The notes: a model not told the origin generated them from the letters alone. DNA of 41,896 bases from an uncultured Methylococcaceae bacterium (GCA_903908165.1 CAIVQX010000023.1:1-41896), one strand, 5' to 3'; counted from the stretch's first letter, positions 28,355-37,929 are shown. Numbers and translations are program-made.

Positions 28355-29374
28355 ATGATTAAAATACTAGATGAAAGTAACTACTCTAGATGGGACAGGT
28401 TTGTTCAAGAAAATAACGATGCAACCTTTTTTCATCAAGCCGGATGGAAAGTTGTTATTGAAAAAGGATTTGGCCATAAAACCTTTTTTTTATATATTGA
28501 AAAGGAAGGAACAATTACCGGCATACTACCTTTAGTCCATATCAATAGCCTAATATTCGGTAATACCCTTGTTTCCATTGCTCCTGGTGTTTATGGGGGA
28601 ATTGTTGCCAGTGATGATCAGTCTTATTCGGCGCTGGATAAAAAAGCGTGCCACTTAGCTAATAAGTTAGGTGTGGATAGTCTAGAAATAAGAAATAAAG
28701 TACAAAAACACCAAGATAGACCCTACAAAGAACTCTATGTATACTTCCGAAAGGAATTAGATCCTGATATAGACAAAAATTTCTTGGCTATTCCCAGAAA
28801 GCAGCGGGCAATGGTAAGAAAAGCTATTGATGCGGGGCTCACTAGCGTCATTGATACTCACATTAACAATATATATCAAGCTTATTCAGAAAGTGTTAGA
28901 AATTTAGGAACACCTGTTTTCTCAAAAAAATATTTTCAGATACTTAAAGATGTATTTGGTAAACAATGTGAAGTTTTATCGGTTTTTTATAATGGCCAAT
29001 TAATATCCAGTGTTATGAGCTTTTACTTCAAGGATGAAATATTACCTTACTATGGTGGTGGAACAAATTTAGCACGAGATCTTAAAGGCAATGATTTTAT
29101 GTACTGGGAAGTTATGCGTCGTGCAGTTGAAAAAGATACAAAAGTATTCGATTTTGGACGCAGTAAAATAGGTACCGGTTCATATAGTTTTAAAAAGAAC
29201 TGGGGCTTCGTACCTAAGCAACTGTATTATGAATTTTATTTAGTTAAATCAACATGTATACCTAATGTTAACCCGCTAAACCCCAAATATAAGTTTTTTA
29301 TCGCTACTTGGAAACGGTTACCGTTAAGAGTTAGTCAATTTATTGGTCCATTCTTGTCTAAGAATCTAAGTTAG
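28355..29374 (+). CDS. XrtA-associated FemAB-family protein
   Basis: 339 residues, 11 bases after the deacetylase. Two GNAT-like lobes as in FemAB: NDATFFHQAGWKVVIEKGFGHKTFFLYIE in the first, and SVRNLGTPVFSKKYFQIL, YYGGGTNLARDLKGNDFMYWEVMRRAVE and FDFGRSKIGTGSYSFKKNWGF in the second. FemAB proteins transfer aminoacyl groups from tRNA; the XrtA subgroup (TIGR03019) always lies in exopolysaccharide loci and may acylate the sugar chain, perhaps on amino groups freed by the deacetylase. That last link is inference. Confidence 0.9.
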   Translation: MIKILDESNYSRWDRFVQENNDATFFHQAGWKVVIEKGFGHKTFFLYIEKEGTITGILPLVHINSLIFGNTLVSIAPGVYGGIVASDDQSYSALDKKACHLANKLGVDSLEIRNKVQKHQDRPYKELYVYFRKELDPDIDKNFLAIPRKQRAMVRKAIDAGLTSVIDTHINNIYQAYSESVRNLGTPVFSKKYFQILKDVFGKQCEVLSVFYNGQLISSVMSFYFKDEILPYYGGGTNLARDLKGNDFMYWEVMRRAVEKDTKVFDFGRSKIGTGSYSFKKNWGFVPKQLYYEFYLVKSTCIPNVNPLNPKYKFFIATWKRLPLRVSQFIGPFLSKNLS

Positions 29375-29408
29375 ATATATCCGTTAACTAATTATAACTC
29401 AGGTATTT

Positions 29409-30599
29409 ATGGAAAATATTCTCTTTCTTGCTCATAGAATACCGTACCCACCCAATAAAGGCGATAAGATACGCTCTTATCATTTTTTAAGTTACCTAAC
29501 AGTCACTTATAATGTACATTTAGGTGCCTTTATTGATGACTCTAATGATTGGCAATTTACTAAAAAACTTCATACTATTTGTGCTGAAACTTTTTATTTA
29601 AAAATTAATCCACTTGAAGCTAAGATAAGGAGCTTACGGGGTTTGTTGACAGGTGAAGCCTTGAGCTTACCTTATTATAGAAACCGTGCCATGCAGAATT
29701 GGGTCGACAGTACAATAACAAAAAACTCCATCAATAAGGTATTTGTTTTTTCATCAGTGATGGCTCAATTTATAAAAAGCACGCATGACGTTGAAATGTA
29801 TGTAGATTTTGTAGATGTTGATTCTGATAAATGGCAACAATATGCCGCTAATAAAACGGGTTTATCTGCCCTGATTTATCAGCGAGAATCGAACCATCTT
29901 CACAACTATGAAAAATATATCGCTGCAAAAGCCAAATTCAGTATTTTTGTTTCGGAGCAGGAAGCCAATTTATTTAAACAATTAGCGCCAGATCTCACAA
30001 AAAAAATAGCCTCTATAAATAATGGGGTTGATACTTCTTATTTTTCACCACAACAAATATTTTTTTCGCCTTATGTATTGAATGACGATGTTATTGTATT
30101 TACAGGAGCAATGGATTACTGGCCAAATGTAGATGCTGTAAAGTGGTTTGCCGAAGATATTTTGCCTAATATTTTGATAAAATTTCCATCAATAAAATTT
30201 TACATCGTAGGGTCCAGACCTACAAAGATAGTTAAGGCATTAGCTAATGATTCAGTTGTTGTAACTGGTTCTGTTGAAGATATCCGTCCTTACATCTTAC
30301 ATGCCAAATTAGCAGTTGCTCCCTTAAGAATTGCTAGGGGAATTCAAAATAAAGTATTGGAAGCTATGGCTATGGGGAAATATGTTATTGCTACATCTGC
30401 AGCTATGGAGGGTATTACTTATGATAAATCACTCGATGTTTTCATAGGGGACAACATTGATGATTTTTCTATCTTGTTAAATAATCTTTTACTCAAAAAT
30501 ATAGCTGAGATGGAGTCTACCAATAATAGAAAATACGTCATAGATAATTATAGTTGGAGCAAAAATGCAAATAAGTTGGTCGACTTATTACTGGAGTGA
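29409..30599 (+). CDS. XrtA-system glycosyltransferase (TIGR03087 type)
   Basis: 396 residues. Opens with MENILFLAHRIPYPPNKGDKIRSYH, the hallmark of this GT4-like subfamily, then AETFYLKINPLEAKIRSLRGLLTGEALSLPYYRN. The C-terminal Rossmann half has NNGVDTSYFSPQ, VFTGAMDYWPNVDAVKWFAEDILP and LAVAPLRIARGIQNKVLEAMAMGKYVIATSAAMEGI, the nucleotide-sugar binding region with the E-x7-E-like motif. No transmembrane helix is seen, so it is probably cytoplasmic or peripheral. The donor sugar cannot be told from sequence. Confidence 0.92.
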   Translation: MENILFLAHRIPYPPNKGDKIRSYHFLSYLTVTYNVHLGAFIDDSNDWQFTKKLHTICAETFYLKINPLEAKIRSLRGLLTGEALSLPYYRNRAMQNWVDSTITKNSINKVFVFSSVMAQFIKSTHDVEMYVDFVDVDSDKWQQYAANKTGLSALIYQRESNHLHNYEKYIAAKAKFSIFVSEQEANLFKQLAPDLTKKIASINNGVDTSYFSPQQIFFSPYVLNDDVIVFTGAMDYWPNVDAVKWFAEDILPNILIKFPSIKFYIVGSRPTKIVKALANDSVVVTGSVEDIRPYILHAKLAVAPLRIARGIQNKVLEAMAMGKYVIATSAAMEGITYDKSLDVFIGDNIDDFSILLNNLLLKNIAEMESTNNRKYVIDNYSWSKNANKLVDLLLE

Positions 30600-30665
30600 A
30601 TCTCAAACCAATTAATCAATATTGCAGGGTTGATTTATAAAACCATATTAAAAAAGAGTAAATCT

Positions 30666-32555
30666 ATGTGTGGAATTGTTGGAATCTTTGATATAAAAGA
30701 AAAGCGTGAAATCAATCGGCAGTTACTTTCGCGAATGAATGAAAGTCAATATCACCGCGGACCCGATGAGGGTGACCTTTATATAGAAGCCGGCTTAGGG
30801 CTTGGTCATCGTAGATTATCCATTATTGATCTCACAAGTGGTCAACAACCTATGGTAAGTCTTGACACAAATGCCATTCTGACCTTTAACGGAGAAATAT
30901 ACAATTTCCTTGAATTAAGAAAAGAACTGGAAGTACTAGGATATGTCTTCCAAACTCAATGTGACACTGAGGTTATATTATATGGCTGGCAAGCATGGGG
31001 CGAGTCTTGTGTTGATAGATTGCGAGGTATGTTTGCCTTTGCTGTATGGGATAGAGACCTGCAAACTCTATTTCTTGCGCGTGATAGACTGGGCGTAAAG
31101 CCTCTCTATTATTCTGAATTAGCTAGTGGACATTTTATATTTGGTTCAGAATTAAAATCTCTCAAAGAACATTACGAATTACCAAAAATAATTGATCCAA
31201 CTGCAATTGAAGATTATTTTGGTTTTGGTTACGTACCAGACCCTAAAACCATTTATAAAAATGTTTATAAACTAGAACCAGGATATTGTTTATCTATTAA
31301 GAGAGGTTGTAAATCCTACCAAACTCGTCAATACTGGGAAATAAACTTTACACCTAGGTCATCTATAGATGAAAAAGCCGCCCAGGAAGAACTAATAGAG
31401 CGATTCCGAGAAGCGGTTAAAATAAGAATGTTAGCGGATGTTCCGTTAGGTGCTTTTTTGTCAGGTGGCGTAGACTCAAGTGCAGTAGTTGCGATGATGG
31501 CAGGTTTATCAGATAATCCTGTTAATACTTGTTCTATTTCTTTTGGAAATCCGGCATTTAATGAATCTAAATTTGCGGCACAAGTTGCTGATCGATATCA
31601 TACAAACCATCGTTTAAGCCAAGTTAATCCAATTGATTTTGAACTAATTGACCAATTGGCAGGACTTTATGATGAACCTTTCGCCGATAGTTCTGCATTA
31701 CCCACATATCGGGTATGTGAGCTCGCTAAAAATCAAGTGACTGTTGTATTATCAGGAGACGGTGGGGATGAGAATCTAGCGGGTTATCGCCGCTATCGCT
31801 GGTATACTTACGAAGATAATATGCGCTCATGGCTACCGGATAGCATCAGGAAACCAGTATTTGGATTGCTGGGGCAGATTTATCCAAAAGCAGATTGGGC
31901 GCCAAAAATATTTAGGGCAAAATCCACCTTCGAATCAATAGCTAGAGATTCAATAGAAGGTTATTTCCATAGCATTTCTGTGTTATCTGATGAGTTACGT
32001 GCCAACCTATTTAGTGATCAATTAAAGCATGATTTACAAGGATATAAAGCGGTAGAAGTATTTAGAAAACATATAAATAAAGCACCTACAGAAAGCGCAT
32101 TATCTCTCGTTCAATATTTGGATATAAAAACTTATTTACCAGGTGATATTTTAACAAAGGTTGATAGGGCTAGCATGGCTCACGCTTTAGAAGTAAGAGT
32201 ACCATTACTTGATCATAAATTGGTTGAATGGATGGCTGGACTTCAACCAGATATGAAACTTAGAGGACGTGAGGGTAAGTACATCTTCAAAAAATCGTTA
32301 GAACAATATTTGCCGGATGATATTTTATATCGACCAAAGATGGGTTTTTCAGTGCCATTGGATACTTGGTTTAAAGGTCCATTACAAAATAAAGTGCGTG
32401 AGGCTTTGTTGGGAGTCACTATATCTCAATGCGGTTTTTTTAATAACTCATATATTGAACAAATTGTTAATCAACATCAACATGGCATAAGAGATTACAG
32501 TTCCGTAATCTGGTCACTATTAATGTTTGAAGCTTTTTTAAGAAACAATAGTTAA
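30666..32555 (+). CDS. XrtA-system amidotransferase (asparagine-synthase-like)
   Basis: 629 residues from the ATG at 30666, chosen because the class II glutamine amidotransferase nucleophile must be Cys2 (MCGIVGIFD); an in-frame TTG 36 bases upstream would bury it. The glutaminase domain has YHRGPDEG, GLGHRRLSIIDL and LTFNGEIYN. The synthetase half has the PP-loop ATP site LGAFLSGGVDSSAVVAMMAG and VVLSGDGGDENLAGYRRYRWY, and LDIKTYLPGDILTKVDRASMAH. It probably amidates a uronic-acid carboxyl of the polysaccharide or precursor using Gln and ATP, as proposed for similar genes in XrtA loci. It is the last gene of the block. Confidence 0.92.
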   Translation: MCGIVGIFDIKEKREINRQLLSRMNESQYHRGPDEGDLYIEAGLGLGHRRLSIIDLTSGQQPMVSLDTNAILTFNGEIYNFLELRKELEVLGYVFQTQCDTEVILYGWQAWGESCVDRLRGMFAFAVWDRDLQTLFLARDRLGVKPLYYSELASGHFIFGSELKSLKEHYELPKIIDPTAIEDYFGFGYVPDPKTIYKNVYKLEPGYCLSIKRGCKSYQTRQYWEINFTPRSSIDEKAAQEELIERFREAVKIRMLADVPLGAFLSGGVDSSAVVAMMAGLSDNPVNTCSISFGNPAFNESKFAAQVADRYHTNHRLSQVNPIDFELIDQLAGLYDEPFADSSALPTYRVCELAKNQVTVVLSGDGGDENLAGYRRYRWYTYEDNMRSWLPDSIRKPVFGLLGQIYPKADWAPKIFRAKSTFESIARDSIEGYFHSISVLSDELRANLFSDQLKHDLQGYKAVEVFRKHINKAPTESALSLVQYLDIKTYLPGDILTKVDRASMAHALEVRVPLLDHKLVEWMAGLQPDMKLRGREGKYIFKKSLEQYLPDDILYRPKMGFSVPLDTWFKGPLQNKVREALLGVTISQCGFFNNSYIEQIVNQHQHGIRDYSSVIWSLLMFEAFLRNNS

Positions 32556-32611
32556 GTGAATACATAAAAGGCATTCTATTCTCATAGATGTGTAATATAA
32601 TTTAACATAAT

Positions 32612-32630
32612 ATACATTATACGAAGTTAT
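32612..32630 (+). repeat. 19-base match to a loxP half-site plus spacer
   Basis: ATACATTATACGAAGTTAT equals the complete 13-bp right arm of loxP (32618-32630) plus 6 of the 8 spacer bases. The left arm is not present in recognisable form. The site lies in the 92-bp gap between two convergent genes. A weak AT hairpin (ATTATA/TATAAT) overlaps it and could serve as a poor terminator. Confidence 0.5.
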
Positions 32631-32647
32631 ATAATAGTTTTCACAGC

Positions 32648-33367
32648 TTATGACACATCGATATTTATCAGTCTGATGCTAGCATTTTGTTTATTTGTGA
32701 CTAATGCGCTACAAACATCAAGACCAAGATTAATATCATGCAAATGCCATTCAGAAATACTTCCACAATGTTTTGGAATTCGTAAAAACTCTTCTGGTTT
32801 TTCAGGATTAATTACACAATTATACAACCCTAAAGCAATACCTTGTCCAGTAGCTTTTACAAAAGCCTCCTTACGTGTCCAAAAGCGATAAAATTCAATG
32901 TGTTGTTCAGTATCGGGTAATCCCCTCCAAAAAAATTGTTCTTCTTTAGCAAAACATTTTTTCACTAAGCCCGGTAAGTTGTTTCTTGGTTTGCAAACTT
33001 CTATATCGATTCCCAATCTACACTTTGATCCGACTGAAATTAATAACCTATTATTTGAATGTGCTATATTAAATTCAAAATCAGGAAAATCTTCAAGGTA
33101 AGGTTTTCCAAACTTTGTTTTTTTTATTCTTAATTTTTCAGGTAAATGACCTAGTGTTTCACCCAATAAACTTCTTAGCAGCCCATGTGCTTCAACATAA
33201 CGTTTATGTAGCAATTTTTTTTTTATTTGTCCGGCTTGTCTTTTTTCATTTTCATCAATTATTTGCCAATATTTCTGATAATTTGTATCATTTTCTACCA
33301 AACTTCCGTGCCAAATTATTACTTCATTATTACCTAACAATAGCCCTGCCCTCTCCACGATGATCAC
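32648..33367 (-). CDS. Sfp-type 4'-phosphopantetheinyl transferase
   Basis: 239 residues from a GTG at 33367, which overlaps the end of the gamma-glutamyltransferase gene by 38 bases. A TTG at 33340 downstream of a GGAGAGGGCAGGG stretch is an alternative start. It attaches the CoA phosphopantetheine arm to carrier proteins. Sfp signatures are present: KPYLEDFPDFEFNIAHS, LGIDIEVCKP (Mg-binding Asp/Glu) and FYRFWTRKEAFVKATGQGI (catalytic W-x-x-KEA). No carrier protein or synthase gene is in the window. XrtA loci often include an acyl carrier protein and acyl-CoA ligase elsewhere, which could be its target; this is inference. Confidence 0.9.
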   Translation of the reverse strand: MIIVERAGLLLGNNEVIIWHGSLVENDTNYQKYWQIIDENEKRQAGQIKKKLLHKRYVEAHGLLRSLLGETLGHLPEKLRIKKTKFGKPYLEDFPDFEFNIAHSNNRLLISVGSKCRLGIDIEVCKPRNNLPGLVKKCFAKEEQFFWRGLPDTEQHIEFYRFWTRKEAFVKATGQGIALGLYNCVINPEKPEEFLRIPKHCGSISEWHLHDINLGLDVCSALVTNKQNASIRLINIDVS

Positions 33368-35021
33368 TAGCTGCAGACAAAACTTTAGTTACTTTATTCA
33401 AGAGAACGGCTTGCATATCGCCATAAGAATATTTCACTTGTTTCAATTGATGCCCCATTAGTGAAAGACTTTTAGCTTCAGCCTCTGTTATTGCACCATT
33501 TTCATATTCAATTACATCAGGGATAAATTGATGATGAAATCGTTTAACTTGTGTCCAAGATTGAGGGCCATTGCCTTTAGCGAAATCCAGGGCAGCTAAA
33601 AGGATCATAGTTGTTATGCGACTGCCCCCAGGAGTCCCAATGACAGCAATGTTTGTTTCACTTTCCAAAAAAGTTGGTGTCATACTGGACAACATCCTCT
33701 TCCCAGGTGCGATGGAGTTAGCAACACCACCTACCAAACCATAACCATTAACAGCTCCTGGCAGGCTATCAAAATCATCCATTTCATTATTCAATAAAAC
33801 TCCTGTCCCTGTTGCAACAAATCCAGAACCAAAAGGAAAATTAATGCTGAGTGTTGCAGAAATCCTGTTTCCCTCATCATCTATTATTGAAAAGTGTGAT
33901 GTATTTATACCTTCTGATTGATATTCAGTAATACCAGATAGCTGATGACTGGGTAAGGCTTTATCGAGTCGTATGCTACTCCGAAGACCGGCAGCATAAT
34001 CATCATTCAATAAGCGGTTAACCGGAATTGAAATAAAATCCGGATCACCCAAGTACAAAGAACGATCGTGGTAAGCTCGTTTTAGTGCTTCAATGATAAT
34101 ATGTTTGCGGCTAACCTCATCCAATATAGATAAGTCGTAGCCAGATAATATGTTTAAAGCCTCAATCAAAACGATACCACCAGCTGATGATGGTGGCGCA
34201 CTAGTGATTTTAATACCTTTATAGGTACCAGTTACTGGCTTACGCTCGATGATCTGATAAGAGTTTAAGTCTTCTTTTGTCCAAATCCCCCCAGCATTTT
34301 TAACACTATCTACTAACTTATCTGCAATGGTTCCATTATAAAATCCATCTCGACCTGATCGGCTAATCAAAGTTAATGTTTTTGCAAGGTCTGGTTGTCT
34401 AAGAATTGAGTAAAGCTTCGGTAAAGCTCCATCCGGTAGGAATATTTTGGCCGCTTGAAAGTTTTTTTTAATCACCTCTTTTCTGAATTTTAGTAACTTT
34501 AGATATCTTTGACTGATTGAAAAACCATTCTTAGCGTATCTTATAGCGGGTGTTAAAGTTTCAATTAGTGGCAATTTACCATATTTTTCAGATAAATAAA
34601 CTAATCCTGCAGGCATTCCTGGAATAGCTGAGGCCAATACGCCATCAAGGGAGATTTTTTCAATTACCTTCCCCCCTTTATCAAGATACATTTTACTATC
34701 TGCAGCCAATGGAGCCTTTTCTCTCCCATCTATTACTGTATCTAAATTATCTTTTTGTCTATGTAGTAGCCAATAGCCTCCACCACCCAATCCAGAGCCT
34801 GATGGCTCAACGACTGCTAATGCAGCGCTAATGGCAACAGCAGCGTCAAAAACGTTACCCCCTTTTTCTATGATTTCAAATCCTGCATTGGTTGCTAGAG
34901 AGTTTGCACTTGCAATAGCTACTTTATGACTTTCAGAATGAGCCTGACCAGTTCTGAATAGAACTAGCAAAAAAAATAATAAATAACGAATAATATTTAC
35001 AGGTACTGACCAGCCCATCAT
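33330..35021 (-). CDS. ggt: Gamma-glutamyltransferase, periplasmic
   Basis: 563 residues. A Sec signal peptide (IIRYLLFFLLVLFRTGQAHS) leads to a mature Ntn-hydrolase: KVAIASANSLATNAGFEIIEKGGNVFDAAVA, EPSGSGLGGGGYWL and VIDGREKAP form the large subunit. The catalytic Thr that becomes the small-subunit N-terminus is in GINTSHFSIIDDEGNRIS. GVLLNNEMDDF, GKRMLSSMTPT and IGTPGGSRI are small-subunit motifs. It cleaves gamma-glutamyl bonds such as in glutathione. Tandem ATGs start the gene; the first overlaps the upstream protease stop (ATGA), so the two are translationally coupled. Confidence 0.94.
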   Translation of the reverse strand: MMGWSVPVNIIRYLLFFLLVLFRTGQAHSESHKVAIASANSLATNAGFEIIEKGGNVFDAAVAISAALAVVEPSGSGLGGGGYWLLHRQKDNLDTVIDGREKAPLAADSKMYLDKGGKVIEKISLDGVLASAIPGMPAGLVYLSEKYGKLPLIETLTPAIRYAKNGFSISQRYLKLLKFRKEVIKKNFQAAKIFLPDGALPKLYSILRQPDLAKTLTLISRSGRDGFYNGTIADKLVDSVKNAGGIWTKEDLNSYQIIERKPVTGTYKGIKITSAPPSSAGGIVLIEALNILSGYDLSILDEVSRKHIIIEALKRAYHDRSLYLGDPDFISIPVNRLLNDDYAAGLRSSIRLDKALPSHQLSGITEYQSEGINTSHFSIIDDEGNRISATLSINFPFGSGFVATGTGVLLNNEMDDFDSLPGAVNGYGLVGGVANSIAPGKRMLSSMTPTFLESETNIAVIGTPGGSRITTMILLAALDFAKGNGPQSWTQVKRFHHQFIPDVIEYENGAITEAEAKSLSLMGHQLKQVKYSYGDMQAVLLNKVTKVLSAASDHRGEGRAIVR

Positions 35022-35605
35022 ATATTCTTCCGATACATGCGTATCAAGGCAAGAAATGCTAAAAAATCATAGAGTGAATGAATTATGATAGGAACCAATA
35101 AATTTTTTTCATTTCCATAATCTAAGGATAAACCTAAATATATACCAACTAGACTGGCCAGAAATGCATACAAAGGTGTCACTGCATGGACTAATCCAAA
35201 CATACAATTACTAATAACCAAACCAGCAGTTATACCCCATGATTGTTCTATCCAAAGCTGGATAACACCACGAAATAGAAGTTCTTCTGCAATACCAGCT
35301 ATTAAAGCGAGTATTAGTAAATCAGTCCAATGTCTATCTTGTAATCCTGGGCCAAGAGTATCCATTAGTAATTGCCTGATTTCTCCTACAGAGTTTGCTT
35401 GTATTTGTTCGAATGCTAAAAATATCAATATTAAAGGGATCGTACCCATTAAACCGGTTGCTAAAGCTGTTTCTGTAAAGAAAATATTAGCAAACGGATT
35501 TATACTGCTAATCCATCCTAAAATAATTGCTAGTGGAATTAAAGTAGTTTCAAAAATACAGGCGGAATAAAAAAAATTATCAGTTGTTATTAGTGACCTA
35601 GACAT
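35018..35605 (-). CDS. CPBP-family intramembrane protease
   Basis: 195 residues and about six hydrophobic segments. The glutamic-type intramembrane protease motifs are in order: EELLFR (EExxxR), FGLVHAV (FxxxH) and HSLYDF (HxxxD/N). Family members include Rce1-like CAAX proteases and the MrtJ-type proteases that act on C-terminal sorting tags in some Proteobacteria. It is the first gene of a three-gene overlapping unit with ggt and the phosphopantetheinyl transferase, next to an XrtA polysaccharide block. No candidate substrate with a JDVT-type or other C-terminal tag is seen here. Function is therefore open. Confidence 0.88.
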   Translation of the reverse strand: MSRSLITTDNFFYSACIFETTLIPLAIILGWISSINPFANIFFTETALATGLMGTIPLILIFLAFEQIQANSVGEIRQLLMDTLGPGLQDRHWTDLLILALIAGIAEELLFRGVIQLWIEQSWGITAGLVISNCMFGLVHAVTPLYAFLASLVGIYLGLSLDYGNEKNLLVPIIIHSLYDFLAFLALIRMYRKNI

Positions 35606-35658
35606 TTTCTTGATTTATGAAACTAAGGTAAAATATATTTTTATCAATTTTTAAGTCC

Positions 35659-35901
35659 ATGCATTGTTTTATCTATAAAAGTCTAAAAAAAGAATATCTT
35701 TACTTATACACAATCCATAAAGATAACTTTTCAAAAGTACCGAATGAACTACTAATCAGCTTCGGAAAAATGGAATTTGTTATGGATTTATATCTAACAC
35801 CAGAACGTGCGTTAGCTAGAGAGGATGCGGGCAAAATTATTAAATGCTTAGCTAATGAAGGTTTTTTTGTACAACTACCTAATCAGAAAGAGATAATATA
35901 A
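35659..35901 (+). CDS. ycgL: YcgL-domain protein
   Basis: 80 residues. The sequence CFIYKSLKKEYLYLYTIHKDNFSKVPNELL, followed by FGKMEFVMDLYLTPERALAREDAGKIIKCL and ending GFFVQLP, is the full YcgL (DUF709) domain, a small alpha/beta fold of unknown function found throughout Gammaproteobacteria. It is divergent from the CPBP protease gene (53-bp gap) and convergent with dcd. Confidence 0.93.
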   Translation: MHCFIYKSLKKEYLYLYTIHKDNFSKVPNELLISFGKMEFVMDLYLTPERALAREDAGKIIKCLANEGFFVQLPNQKEII

Positions 35902-35928
35902 CTGCAACCTTCCGCTGGAAATATAACA

Positions 35929-36495
35929 TCAAGCCTTTGGTAAAGTAACTCCTGTCTGCCCCTGATACTTACCGGCCCTATCTTTATAAGATGTTTCACA
36001 CACCTCATCGCTTCCAAAAAAAAGCATTTGAGCGACCCCTTCGTTCGCATAGATTTTTGCCGGCAAGGTGGTCGTATTAGAAAACTCTAGTGTAACATGA
36101 CCTTCCCACTCAGGTTCTAGTGGAGTAACGTTTACGATAATCCCACATCGTGCATAAGTAGACTTACCCAAACATACGGTTAATACATCGCGCGGAATTC
36201 GAAAATACTCAACGGTACGTGCCAATGCAAAAGAATTGGGAGGTATAATGCAAACATCTGATTTAATATCAACGAAACTATTAGAATCAAAATTCTTAGG
36301 GTCAACAATGGCCGAATTTATATTTGTAAAAATTTTGAATTCATCAGAGCAACGGACATCATAACCATAACTTGATGTGCCGTAAGATATAACTTTACCA
36401 TTTTCAGAGTTTCTTATCTGCCCACTTTCAAAAGGTTCTATCATTCCCTGCTGTTCCGCCATCCGACGAATCCATTTATCCGATTTTATACTCAT
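35929..36495 (-). CDS. dcd: dCTP deaminase
   Basis: 188 residues. It deaminates dCTP to dUTP for thymidylate synthesis. Family features: [100 protein letters not shown] (including the catalytic Glu in the EPEWEG/TLEFSN region) and a C-terminal [17 protein letters not shown] that closes over the nucleotide. It is 141 bases downstream of apbC on the same strand, a common gammaproteobacterial order. Confidence 0.97.
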   Translation of the reverse strand: MSIKSDKWIRRMAEQQGMIEPFESGQIRNSENGKVISYGTSSYGYDVRCSDEFKIFTNINSAIVDPKNFDSNSFVDIKSDVCIIPPNSFALARTVEYFRIPRDVLTVCLGKSTYARCGIIVNVTPLEPEWEGHVTLEFSNTTTLPAKIYANEGVAQMLFFGSDEVCETSYKDRAGKYQGQTGVTLPKA

Positions 36496-36636
36496 GAAAT
36501 ATTAACTACCCTACTTAGTTTTATAAATTAGTTGATTTTCACACAGACTTTAGTAAGATACAAGAACTATAACTACTACTTTTTAGGTCAATTGATATAA
36601 CTGATGATAGAGATTCGATAATAATGAAGATCTTGT

Positions 36637-37728
36637 TTAAGTATTTTGTATAACAATATTAGGAAAGCGCTTGCTAAAGTCTTTTGTTTTTAGTGCTAAT
36701 TTTGCTGTCACTTTACGTCCTATTTCTTTATAAATTTCAGAAGCTTTTCCATTAGGATCGGCAACTACAGAAGGTTTTCCGGAATCTGCATTTTGCCGAA
36801 TTACGCTATCTAACGGCAATGATCCCAATAAATCTACTTTGTTTTTTCTAGAAATCGCTATACCACCACCTTCACCAAAAATAGGATCTATATGGCCGCA
36901 CTCACTACAAACATGTACACTCATATTTTCAATAATGCCCAACACAGGTACATTAACTTTTTCAAACATGCTTAATCCTCTTTGAGCATCAATGAGTGCA
37001 ATATCTTGAGGGGTTGTTACAATTACTGCACCACTTACGGGTATTTGTTGCGCCAAAGTCAACTGAATATCACCGGTACCGGGTGGTAAATCTATAATCA
37101 AATAATCTATCTCAACCCAGTTAGTATCTCTTAATAGCTGCTGCAACGTATTTGTAGCCATGGGGCCGCGCCAGATTAAAGGCTGATCTTCTTTAATCAA
37201 GTAACCAATCGACATGCTTTGCAATCCATAAGCGAGTTTTGGAGTCATTGTTTTATTATTGACACTGTCAGGATATCCCGATAAACCTAGCATGGTCGGA
37301 ATACTTGGACCATAAATATCTGCGTCCAATATGCCAACTTTGGCTCCCTCTGCGATTAGTGCCAGTGCCAGATTTACAGCTGTTGTTGACTTGCCTACCC
37401 CCCCTTTTCCAGAAGCAACAGCAATTATATTTTTAATATTAGGATAAGGTTTTAAAGCTTGTTGAACAGCATGCGACAGAATATTTACAGTCACTTCAAC
37501 ATTCACAACACCCACACCTTTTAGAGTGTTAAGCAGAGCTACTAATGAAGACTTTAAAGCAGTGATCGTACTTTTTGCAGGGTAACCCAATTCAATAAAA
37601 ACATCGATATTACTATCAATGATTGTTATTAGCTTAACTGACTTTGCTGTTACCAAATCGACTCCATGATTGGGATCGATATATGTTCGCAAAAGATTTT
37701 CCACATCAATCTTATCTATTTGTGACAT
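36637..37728 (-). CDS. apbC: Iron-sulfur cluster carrier ATPase (Mrp/ApbC)
   Basis: 363 residues. An N-terminal MIP18-like domain (about 1-95) is followed by the Mrp P-loop NTPase domain: VASGKGGVGKSTTAVNLALAL (deviant Walker A with KGGVGKS), GILDADIYGPSIPTMLG, and the conserved IDYLIIDLPPGTGDIQLTLAQ. The CxxC cluster-binding pair is in VHVCSECGHIDPIFGEGGG. It assembles and transfers [4Fe-4S] clusters in the cytoplasm. It is divergent from metG across 201 bp, as in E. coli. Confidence 0.96.
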   Translation of the reverse strand: MSQIDKIDVENLLRTYIDPNHGVDLVTAKSVKLITIIDSNIDVFIELGYPAKSTITALKSSLVALLNTLKGVGVVNVEVTVNILSHAVQQALKPYPNIKNIIAVASGKGGVGKSTTAVNLALALIAEGAKVGILDADIYGPSIPTMLGLSGYPDSVNNKTMTPKLAYGLQSMSIGYLIKEDQPLIWRGPMATNTLQQLLRDTNWVEIDYLIIDLPPGTGDIQLTLAQQIPVSGAVIVTTPQDIALIDAQRGLSMFEKVNVPVLGIIENMSVHVCSECGHIDPIFGEGGGIAISRKNKVDLLGSLPLDSVIRQNADSGKPSVVADPNGKASEIYKEIGRKVTAKLALKTKDFSKRFPNIVIQNT

Positions 37729-37929
37729 TACCAGCCTATTAAAATGGTTGTAGGAAATAAGTATTATTATTGTGTTTGAAGTAAAACAATTAACAAACTT
37801 TACAATGGTTCATTCTACAGTTTTTTATAAAAAATTAATCATTTTAGATGGGTACCTTGCTCTTCAGATGTTATTGTATGCGATAATGTCCTAAAAATTA
37901 TTCATGCACCTCTATTCATAATTCACATA

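Noticed and set aside
30630-30665. TTG start 12 codons upstream for the amidotransferase
   Set aside because: It would move the catalytic N-terminal cysteine away from position 2.
32585-32630. A complete, functional Cre/loxP site
   Set aside because: Only one arm and most of the spacer are present; the left arm does not match, so Cre-type recombination is not supported.
32676-33363. Three consecutive plus-strand frames opposite the phosphopantetheinyl transferase
   Set aside because: The minus strand has clear Sfp motifs; the plus frames are broken and lack motifs.
35018-35605. CPBP protease as a substitute sorting enzyme for the missing exosortase
   Set aside because: No C-terminal tag protein is present and its operon partners do not suggest sorting; retained only as an open possibility.
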